Positions 59,801 to 64,000 of a stretch of 64,000 nucleotides of DNA are shown in pieces (position 1 is the first letter of the stretch; each line of letters begins with the position of its first letter). Source of the DNA: Pomacea canaliculata (taxonomy: Eukaryota > Mollusca > Gastropoda > Architaenioglossa > Ampullariidae); NCBI RefSeq assembly GCF_003073045.1, contig NC_037600.1, positions 17,252,352-17,316,351 on the forward strand, read 5' to 3'. The notes beneath the pieces are model-generated. The model had not been told where the DNA came from. It worked only from the letters and a program-made list of their open reading frames with translations, and searched no databases. Position numbers and translations under genes: made by a program.

Positions 59801-62666
59801 TGAACAGGTGGCATGTGAGTTGTCAGATGAAAGATGATTACGATTGATGAAAGATGGTGATTGGAGGGGAAAAAGAAGTGACTGTCTCACAGTAAGCAAA
59901 TTGTGTCACAGGAAAGAGGTAAACTGAATAAACCGAGAATGCAATAAAGTGGACAGAATGTGGAACAAGTTAATCAAAGTTACTAAAATGTAGTTTGATA
60001 ATGTTTCACAAAGAGTAGTCAAAACATATATACAAAAGAAAACAGCAGACAATCTCTACAATCACAATATAAAAAGATAATAATCAGAGAATTCCCAACA
60101 AAAACATTCCTGTAATTGTTCATAGAATTTTTAATTTTTCATTCTTATTTCAAAAAAATCAAAAGCCCATGAAGTGCAAAGAATAATAGACTCAGATCTT
60201 TAGAGGACTGTGCAGAAATTTCAAGTAAAAATGTGAACCTAGACATATCTATTTGTAGCAATAGAGACAGTAAGAATGAGCAGAGAATGGGACAATAAAT
60301 AAATCACCTGCCTATCAGAATTTGCTAAAAAGATTTCAGATTCAGTGGATTCAAAAAGGGCTCATTAGAAAATAAGTGGAATGAGATTGAACCAAAAGCA
60401 GTGCTGGAAAATTTCCATTTGGATACCTATTTTACATATCTTTTTGTGTCAGGATCAAGTACGTATGGACAAAGAGTTGAACCAGTTGTCCCAGAAGAAA
60501 GAGGAGGAGCGTAAAAGATTTTTGAGCGTTCTTAACAACGGTAAATCATTTTGTTAAACTGATCCATTTTTTACTAGATCAGTGTAGTATGTGTTCAAGT
60601 ACATTTCTCAAATCTTGAATCATCTCTGTTTTCAGATGACAGCTTTCTGGCCCCTAGAGCAAAACCCCACTAAAAGACTTGGACACATAAAAACCGAGCA
60701 GTGGTAACTAGTGTGGCATTCAATAACAGTGGTGTTTTAAGCAGAGTTATGAAGGCAGTAGGACCTATTACAGATTTTGTTTAAGCTCGTATTCTTTAAT
60801 GACTTGATTTCCAAGACCTCACAATCATGGAGATGGCATGGTGGCATTAATTTTGCACTCAGTGCAAGACACTATATTCTCTAAATCTGAGCTTTTTCCC
60901 AATCATTACAAGACAAATTGGTACCCAACTAGAGCCCTCAAGAACTATTAGGGTGCAACATAATTTTTCTTATAATTGGGTGAAACTCAGGGCAAGATAC
61001 TATTTCCTCATCTAGTCAAAAACACGGAACGAGGCAGGCTCATTTGCATATGGGGCAAGAAGATCAAGGATCAACCAGTCGGTGCCATCGAAACATGGTC
61101 TTGCATTCTTCTGTGTATTTATGTGCTAGATATGGAGAGTCAACCGTTATAATGCTATGAATATATTTTGGTCGGAACGATCACATGATTTAAAAGCATA
61201 TTGCCTTCATTAAACTAAACCGACAAGGAAACATAAATTACAAATAGCTGCATGTTTCCCTGGGCATGCATCAGCTTTCCTGTTGTGCTTGCTATTATGG
61301 CTGAACGAGAGCTTCATGACTCTGATAAAGTACTTTGTTTATTTTAATTTGAGGTACCTTTTAATACTGACTGCTATTTAGTAAGCCCAAAACAGTCTCA
61401 AACAAGGCTTGAACTGTCTAAGATAAAGATTTGACTGATTTTTTTTTTTGGCGATTGCTCTAAGACGTTATATGAGACAACTCTCAGGCAAGATGTCTAG
61501 TGTGTAAATACACACAAGAATGTAAGGCCATGTTTCCAGGGCATTGATTTATTGATCTTTTGACCTTCTTGCTCCATATACCAATGAGCCAGCCTTATTC
61601 TGTATTCATTTCAACTCCGTAGTGACAGAATTCATTCTATAAGTATACAGCTTAAATGTATAGCTAAAATGCATTCTGTAGCTACAGAATGGAATTTTAT
61701 ACATAAGATGAATTAGATAGCAACTTCGGAGTATAATATAAATGAAATACTTTGATTTTTACAGAGTTTTTCTCCCTCTCTAGTTGTAGAATGTATTGTA
61801 TATAGAATGCGATCTGTAAGTATAGAATGAAATGAATAGCTATAGAATGCATTTTATACTTACAGAATTGAATTGTATAAATATAAAATGCATTATATAC
61901 GTTTATGATGCATTGTAAAGCTATAAAATGAATCTATAAGTATAACATTCATTACATAGTTATAAAGAGAAAATTCCCTTCTTGGCGCCCCATAACGTCT
62001 GCGTGCCCTCTTAGCCAGCTTATTTCATTAATACTGATATGAGATATAAGAAACTTTTTAAAAAAAATGAACGCCATCGTGCTACCCTTTTCAGCACATC
62101 AAGGGGGGATGCGTCCCACAGGTTGAGAACTGTGGCTATTGAAAGAAGAATAATAGATTATTGTAAATAATTATTTCTTCAAGGTACTTGCCAGATGTGT
62201 TAAACTTTAAATCCTGTCCTTCAGGAGAGAAAAAGTCGTACAAAAAGCAGCCATTTGGCATATGTAGGAACTATTTTCCCACCTTTTCAAAACCTAAGCA
62301 GTGTTATAAAATTGTGTGCTTAAAGTGCATATGAATACTGAATAAGCATGTGAAATGCCAACAGGTTCCATTTTTTTTGTGACTCAGTAATCTTCAGATT
62401 TTTGCACAAGCATATTGGAGCTACAAATCAATAGATTTTTTCCTGTCTGTTGTCTGGGAATTTTGTGGTCTAGTGGAAATATTTAGAACTCAGTAGTTTT
62501 TATGCCCAAAATGTGTTAAACCTACTGTATATGTGTTGAAAGTAGCTTATATAAATGTTGTCATTTCAGTTGAAAAGCAGGCAGAAGATCTACTGTCTGA
62601 ACTGGCAGATGTCAGTGAAAAGGCTCGCAAAACAGAGGCACTGCTGGATGAAATAGAGAAAAAGCG
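38813..62666 (+). CDS. LRSAM1: LRSAM1-like leucine-rich-repeat E3 ubiquitin ligase, partial (13 exons)
   Basis: Thirteen exons join in frame: 38813-38875, 39253-39306, 42164-42208, 43337-43411, 46065-46133, 46388-46472, 47051-47215, 47459-47506, 51890-52014, 53817-53846, 55314-55436, 60453-60540 and 62570-62666. All have GT-AG borders and compatible phases. The product starts MPLFRRQSEK, has an SECELQEVPSGVYAICKVLQ segment, several 23-residue LRRs, a linker with NYQPPSFSALEVLPPPRG, then a long coiled coil. Order and wording match LRSAM1 (Tal), a cytoplasmic E3 ligase that ubiquitinates TSG101 and acts in endosomal sorting and antibacterial autophagy. The SAM and RING domains, which carry the ligase activity, must lie right of the window. 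No frameshift was seen in the exons. Introns are loaded with transposons. Confidence 0.9.
39253..39306 (+). CDS. LRSAM1: LRSAM1 exon 2
   Basis: Eighteen codons (AQQDPEPNFDLSECELQE) sit between a tgcag acceptor and a GTGAGG donor, phase 0 on both sides. They give the D-S-C-E-L segment that opens the LRR region. Confidence 0.88.
39307..42163 (+). other. LRSAM1: LRSAM1 intron 2
   Basis: Carries the CR1-like LINE fragment near 40600-40860. The remainder, including a 173-codon open frame at 41301-41822 rich in Phe, Leu and Cys, shows no domain and is treated as non-coding. Confidence 0.6.
40610..40860 (-). pseudogene. CR1/L2-like LINE reverse transcriptase C-terminal fragment
   Basis: On the minus strand, FVLLRLDYCNPLLSDGL followed by a broken stretch and LHWLPFA matches the C-terminal block of CR1/L2/Jockey-type reverse transcriptases (RLDYCNxLL ... 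LHWLP). Frameshifts occur. The sequence below it (about 40340-40610) would be its 3' untranslated region. Confidence 0.75.
42164..42208 (+). CDS. LRSAM1: LRSAM1 exon 3
   Basis: Fifteen codons, VPSGVYAICKVLQKE, continue the conserved IPxGxxAxCKVLQK segment of LRSAM1. The acceptor is atcag and the donor GTAAGA. The preceding intron of 2.9 kb contains a CR1-like LINE fragment. Confidence 0.88.
43102..43181. mobile_element. 80-bp mini-MITE with TA duplication
   Basis: The ends caggatgggcc and the complement of tgcccaccctg pair at 9 of 11 positions, flanked by TA (43100-43101 and 43182-43183). The cagggtgggc-type terminus is widespread in Tc1/mariner-derived MITEs. It lies in LRSAM1 intron 3. Confidence 0.5.
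43337..43411 (+). CDS. LRSAM1: LRSAM1 exon 4
   Basis: Twenty-five codons beginning ALFLHCNWLSSL correspond to the vLxxHxNxLxSL part of the LRR region. The acceptor is tcaaag. The donor GTGAGA at 43412 leaves phase 0. Confidence 0.85.
43825..44701 (-). mobile_element. Tigger-like element, 877 bp, internally deleted
   Basis: The left end (cagtcaattcagaccac) and the complement of the right end (cagtcgaatccatttaattg) are diverged inverted repeats next to TA on both sides (43823-43824 and 44702-44703). The interior encodes only the C-terminal tail of a transposase on the minus strand, so it is non-autonomous. It sits in LRSAM1 intron 4. Confidence 0.75.
44225..44470 (-). pseudogene. Tigger transposase C-terminal tail
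   Basis: The open frame contains NEYYNAAIVAQIAVKH, then QEDQESDDAPKQLVQVTQ and TETLHHYF. An acidic stretch followed by a helix with TLxxYF is the usual end of Tigger/Jerky transposases. No catalytic region is present. Confidence 0.6.
44880..45890 (-). pseudogene. Rex/Jockey-like LINE reverse transcriptase 3' half
   Basis: On the minus strand the first block is GFLQGCCLSPLLFIMYTD, then LIKFSNDTALL, where the catalytic FADD motif has become FSND. Further on (45250-45550, other frame) come the C-terminal block with YLGTVFDCQLKW, the FLRKL-type stretch and VHDRNSLNNI. The 3' end carries gccaagtgggacaaataaag near 44910-44935, a typical LINE 3' untranslated signature. It lies in LRSAM1 intron 4 and is inactive. 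Confidence 0.75.
46065..46133 (+). CDS. LRSAM1: LRSAM1 exon 5, one whole LRR
   Basis: Twenty-three codons, starting VLDLHNNELKCLPDD, are one complete leucine-rich repeat (LxLxxNxLxxLPxxIxxLxxLQ). The acceptor is atag and the donor GTAAGT. Confidence 0.92.
46388..46472 (+). CDS. LRSAM1: LRSAM1 exon 6, one LRR
   Basis: The exon starts ILNLENNKLKKLPENIGKL and continues to LNVK, i.e. another 23-residue repeat plus the first residues of the next. It ends in phase 1 before GTTTGT. The exon border falls at the same repeat position as in exon 5. Confidence 0.92.
47051..47215 (+). CDS. LRSAM1: LRSAM1 exon 7, two LRRs
   Basis: It reads NHLRELPSGICNLPVLRLLD, then a second repeat with SKNEITRLNQRL, and ends in LLLDEDKMQYPAK, matching the closing segment of the LRSAM1 LRR domain (LSLDxxxMxYPP). 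The acceptor is taaag and the donor GTGGTT, phase 1. Confidence 0.92.
47459..47506 (+). CDS. LRSAM1: LRSAM1 exon 8
   Basis: Forty-eight bases encode DVCCKGTEAIMKYLCA, the conserved segment after the LRRs. The acceptor is cacag and the donor GTATGC. The following intron carries the nested Tigger/hAT insertion. Confidence 0.88.
47950..48230 (-). pseudogene. Jerky/Tigger transposase C-terminal tail
   Basis: Minus-strand text SESQEITAASLLEEI, NGFEVDRENIEE and LLSDNDQPGYQVKEEE, with a stop where family members have W, corresponds to the acidic tail of Jerky-type transposases. It is in the correct order relative to the N-terminal part at 50378-50734. Confidence 0.6.
48231..49184 (-). other. Interior of the Jerky/Tigger element, no catalytic domain recognised
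   Basis: A 122-codon minus-strand open frame (48532-48900) is hydrophobic and matches nothing known. The DDE catalytic region of the transposase is not identifiable, so it is probably lost or heavily mutated. Confidence 0.4.
49193..50370 (+). mobile_element. hAT element (1,178 bp) nested in the Tigger
   Basis: It starts cagcggttttcaacc and ends ggttgagaaccgctg, with an exact 8-bp duplication ccctagtt on both sides (49185-49192 and 50371-50378). Subterminal ggtcgcgacc-rich blocks are also diagnostic of the ZBED5/SCAND3-type hAT lineage. The perfect duplication and open frame suggest a relatively recent, internally deleted copy. Confidence 0.95.
49544..50113 (+). CDS. hAT transposase C-terminal half, intact 189-codon ORF
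   Basis: From the ATG at 49544 the product begins MNAFVRKISLWTQKIRQENI and contains a DMFPCL-type segment, LNGLQERFQHYF, WIRNPF, and the hAT dimerisation block with PFSTSYMCEQGFSAL then KSQYRNRVDAEAELRIAV. These match the C-terminal half of ZBED5/SCAND3-like hAT transposases. The BED zinc finger and the first catalytic residues are missing, so it cannot transpose alone. The reading frame also stays open upstream to 49469, but that part is not family-like. No disabling change lies inside the ORF. Confidence 0.7.
   Translation: MNAFVRKISLWTQKIRQENIFDMFPCLCKCKADNLNLDQVKNVIIAHLNGLQERFQHYFAEIDVTKYDWIRNPFLADPSTSGLSTEEEEQLIDLSSDQSLKMVFQTTPVTTFWISINGEYPLLSEKAMKVLLPFSTSYMCEQGFSALAALKSQYRNRVDAEAELRIAVGTNIAHRFASLCNSKQAQPSH
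50378..50734 (-). pseudogene. Jerky/Tigger transposase N-terminal DNA-binding part
   Basis: The minus-strand open frame includes MKRKRVVLSIATKLKIVERA then EKGESIAKLSSE, the CENP-B-type N-terminal helix-turn-helix. Beyond a stop, in another frame, AVFKWF-like and KQKHAKGCPVSRPLMLEF match the second helix-turn-helix (HTH Tc5). The remainder is lost or disrupted near the hAT insertion. Confidence 0.7.
51741..52227 (+). repeat. Inverted repeat, left arm, around LRSAM1 exon 9
   Basis: The segment, including exon 9 and both flanks, is repeated in reverse complement at 58142-58635. The inner boundary is clear at 52227/58142. The outer boundary fades near 51741/58635. Identity looks complete in the exon and on its 3' side, and lower on the 5' side. 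Confidence 0.9.
51890..52014 (+). CDS. LRSAM1: LRSAM1 exon 9 (duplicated in inverted form downstream)
   Basis: After a tccaag acceptor the exon encodes ENELNYQPPSFSALEVLPPP, then a serine-rich linker and a polar end LPDEAHIM, stopping at a GTATGT donor. It bridges the LRR domain and the coiled coil. An identical 125-bp copy with its splice sites lies at 58355-58479 on the minus strand. Confidence 0.85.
52440..52715 (+). pseudogene. RTE-like LINE reverse transcriptase fragment
   Basis: Plus-strand text includes LIAEKQYGFRPG, a segment with HLLHQQDTYHNFIN, and EAFDRIWHEGLSTL, the fingers/palm start of an RTE-type reverse transcriptase (QYGFRxG ... AFDRVWH). Frameshifts occur, and it stops before the FADD motif. 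It lies in LRSAM1 intron 9. Confidence 0.8.
53817..53846 (+). CDS. LRSAM1: LRSAM1 exon 10, 30-bp microexon
   Basis: Ten codons, ESLQQYQNFM, sit between a tttcag acceptor and a GTAAGC donor in phase 0. They match the beginning of the coiled-coil region (ExLxxxxxF). The small size makes it uncertain, but phase and context fit. Confidence 0.7.
55314..55436 (+). CDS. LRSAM1: LRSAM1 exon 11, coiled coil
   Basis: Forty-one codons starting KQKRVESCVLEQQLANEN, with an alanine run and ending SLVDAISQ, are strongly coiled-coil. The acceptor is aatag and the donor GTATAT. Confidence 0.85.
55650..56720 (-). pseudogene. RTE-like LINE endonuclease fragment
   Basis: Minus-strand blocks in order are QCYAPT-like text near 56490, RDFNAKVESK near 56410 (DFNA metal site), RERVIGKEGV, then FQRKTIHKVTWKSTD near 56270 (HKxTWxSPD). 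The region below is compatible with the linker before reverse transcriptase. The frame changes several times. It is the same family as the relic at 5890-6012 and opposite in strand to the fragment at 52440-52715. Confidence 0.75.
56721..58141. other. LRSAM1 intron 11, probable upstream part of LINE relic
   Basis: It contains two variants of a gtctga/atgggtgatncan motif (57030 and 57530), suggesting repeated LINE sequence, and no exon. A 70-codon open frame at 57684-57896 is not recognised. Confidence 0.35.
58142..58635 (-). repeat. Inverted repeat, right arm, with inverted LRSAM1 exon 9 copy
   Basis: Reverse complement of 51741-52227, 5.9 kb further along the same gene, inside intron 11. The exon copy (58355-58479) keeps both acceptor and donor sequences but on the minus strand, so the sense transcript cannot use it. 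It could base-pair with exon 9. Confidence 0.9.
58355..58479 (-). pseudogene. Inverted copy of LRSAM1 exon 9
   Basis: 125 bp, identical to 51890-52014 by eye, with the acceptor ccaag and donor gtatgt preserved. It is not a retrocopy, because intron flanks are included. It is a DNA-level inverted duplication. Confidence 0.85.
58636..60452. other. LRSAM1 intron 11, distal part
   Basis: A 148-codon open frame (58739-59185, plus strand) is cysteine- and hydrophobic-rich with no domain, and the opposite strand is also partly open. I do not call it a gene. The rest is AT-rich. Confidence 0.35.
60453..60540 (+). CDS. LRSAM1: LRSAM1 exon 12, coiled coil
   Basis: It encodes DQVRMDKELNQLSQKKEEER and then KRFLSVLNN, continuing the heptads. 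It ends in phase 1 before GTAAAT. The preceding intron is 5 kb and holds the inverted exon 9 copy and RTE fragments. Confidence 0.85.
60541..62034. other. LRSAM1 intron 12, mostly unassigned
   Basis: No coding sequence is seen. Contains the AT-rich hairpin-forming segment described separately (61620-61965). Confidence 0.4.
61620..61965. repeat. Degenerate AT-rich repeat of tatagaatgcatt-type motifs
   Basis: The motifs ataagtatagaatg, agctatagaatgcatt and their complements (gcattttatacttac) recur about a dozen times with changes and occur in both orientations. The segment can therefore fold into hairpins. No terminal repeats define it as a transposon. Confidence 0.55.
62035..62135 (-). mobile_element. 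Truncated hAT end related to the 49193 element
   Basis: The reverse complement reads ccacagttctcaacctgtgg followed by acgcatcccccctt and aaaaagtttcttatat, paralleling the first 110 bp of the hAT at 49193. The other end was not found. Confidence 0.5.
62570..62666 (+). CDS. LRSAM1: LRSAM1 exon 13, coiled coil, last in window
   Basis: It encodes EKQAEDLLSELADVSEKARK and then TEALLDEIEKK, ending in phase 2 before GTGAGT. The reading frame is open at the end, so the gene continues to the right of the window. Confidence 0.88.
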
Positions 62667-63341
62667 GTGAGTAAATTTAAGAAACTGCTAAATAAGCAGA
62701 AGAAACATTCAGCAGGCAATGGGACATACATAAGCTTTTGTGGATGAAGTAGATGTAAAATGGAGATCAAGCCAGAAAGCACTGTTAAATTAACAGAATA
62801 GTAATCAATAAATTGCATGTGATGGCATGTGTGCTGAGTCAAACTAAAATATTATGTGTTATATGGTGGCTTTGAAACTACATATTTTTTATGCAGAGTT
62901 GATGGAGCTTTACCTAACATTATGTTTTCAATGGCTTCATGCTTCTTTGTTGCATAATAATATGGCAGTGTAAGCTGACATCGCATATTTGAGCTAAGAC
63001 TGGGGCTAACAGGCTGTTTATACAGAAAAGTGAGGAGATGTGAACCTCATAAACTCTATAAAGTGGGAAACCCTCAAATAAATGATCTCTTAAAAGCAAT
63101 GAAATGATGAAAGGTGACCTGAGAAGGACCTCTAGCCCACATTTAGGTGTATTTGTTTCACAAAACAAAACCAACCTGGAAACTATTTTGTTTCTTGATT
63201 CTGTAGATCAGGACATTTCAGGCAAAAAAAAAAAAAAGTAGAGTTATGAGTTGAGGCTGGGGCTAACAGGCTAACAGGATTTTGGAAATGTCGACACCCC
63301 ACTGAGACATCGCTACCATGCTGGTCATCGTAAACAGCATA

Positions 63342-64000
63342 CAGTGATACCTCGGTTCTCGAACGCCTTGACTTTCGACCAAATCGGTATTCGACCAGGA
63401 AATTCGAGAAAATTTTGTCTTGGAATCCGAACAAATATTTGGAACTCGAACATCCGAACGTCCGAGATGAACCGAGTTGAGCCGAATGGCGTTCATTCTG
63501 CCCAGTGCGCCTTGCTTGCGTCATCAGTGTGAGTGCAGAGAGAGAGTCACGCTTTGTGTGTACTGTACTGTATTGCAAATTACTGTACTGTACACTGAAT
63601 TTAACCCTTAGACATGGGTCCAAAGAAAGCCAGAAGTGGTAATGCAGACAAAGGTAAGCGGAAAGCTGTGAGAACAATTATTGAGCTGAAGAAAGAAATC
63701 ATTGCCAAATATGAACAGGGCACACGTGTTTCGGATCTGTCTGCTGAGTATGGCATGCCAAAATCAACCATCTCTACTTTCCTTAAGAATAAAGCTGTTA
63801 TAAAGGTTGCCAATGTTGTCAAAGGTGTAACACTGATAACTAAGCAAAGGCCTCAGATAATGGAGGAAATGGAGAAACTGCTCCTTATTTTCGTACAGGT
63901 ACAGTAAATGAAACACAATTTACTGTACTGTACAGTACATTTTATTTTTGTTTTGTTTTAATAAATACACTTTTATTTCTTATTTCTTGTTGAGACTAAT
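63342..64000 (+). mobile_element. Tigger-type transposon, 5' portion, runs off window
   Basis: It starts cagtgatacctcggttctc directly after TA (63340-63341), the hallmark Tigger terminus. The 5' region carries ttcgaccaaat and tggaatccgaac-type subterminal text. The 3' end is not reached before 64000, so length and right terminus are unknown. Confidence 0.85.
63614..63907 (+). CDS. Tigger transposase N-terminal domain ORF, 97 codons
   Basis: The ORF starts MGPKKARSGNADKGKRKAVR and continues with IIELKKEIIAKYEQGTRVSD, AEYGMPKSTISTFLKNK and EEMEKLLLIF. This is the CENP-B-type N-terminal helix-turn-helix and the beginning of the second DNA-binding domain (HTH Tc5) of Tigger transposases. After LLLIF, where an autonomous copy continues with W and the catalytic domain, the frame ends after four residues. 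The coding region is therefore an internal-deletion derivative that could make only a DNA-binding fragment. Confidence 0.8.
   Translation: MGPKKARSGNADKGKRKAVRTIIELKKEIIAKYEQGTRVSDLSAEYGMPKSTISTFLKNKAVIKVANVVKGVTLITKQRPQIMEEMEKLLLIFVQVQ

Overview
The window is eukaryotic: spliced genes with GT-AG introns, AT-rich introns, and a mixed load of LINEs and DNA transposons. The mix of an intron-bearing P-element (THAP) transposase, RTE-like and Rex/CR1-like LINEs, a mariner, Tigger/Jerky and hAT elements, and an LRSAM1 orthologue points to a metazoan. A lophotrochozoan such as a mollusc is my guess, not something the sequence proves.

Region 1 (1-25,167) is a giant inverted repeat. The left arm (1-5,874, cut by the window edge) and the right arm (9,812-25,167) are reverse complements at about 1% divergence near the centre. 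Each arm has a roughly 700-780 bp single-copy inner segment followed by a tandem array of a 457-bp satellite. The right arm holds about 31 copies, nearly identical in the core. The left arm holds about 11 much more corrupted copies. Between the arms (5,875-9,811) lie an RTE-type LINE endonuclease relic and an array of about 21 units of 150-195 bp. Almost every unit has a poly-A tract followed by a four-block heat shock element (GAA-nn-TTC-nn-GAA-nn-TTC, usually the palindrome GAACTTTCTAGAAAGTTC). This is the most unusual structure in the window.

Region 2 (25,168-38,800) is transposon-rich. It contains a minus-strand relic resembling DUF4806-type proteins, and a 4.2-kb P-element-like transposon with 29-bp perfect terminal inverted repeats and a frameshifted THAP-domain transposase. 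It also has two 218-bp hAT-type MITEs with target-site duplications and a dead 1,230-bp mariner. About 5 kb of this region shows no recognised feature.

Region 3 (38,813 to beyond 62,666, plus strand) is one gene, the orthologue of LRSAM1, a leucine-rich-repeat E3 ubiquitin ligase. Thirteen exons are visible, from the start codon through the LRRs into the coiled coil, with compatible splice phases throughout. The SAM and RING exons must lie to the right of the window. Its introns host a CR1-like LINE, a mini-MITE, a Tigger derivative, a Rex-like LINE, a Jerky-like Tigger with a hAT element nested inside it, RTE fragments, and an inverted copy of exon 9 that is identical across the exon. The right edge (63,342 onward) is the 5' half of a Tigger element with an intact N-terminal DNA-binding ORF.

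No tRNA, rRNA, CRISPR or bacterial feature was seen. Indel density in 1-3,900 suggests uneven assembly accuracy, so frameshift-based conclusions there are weak.
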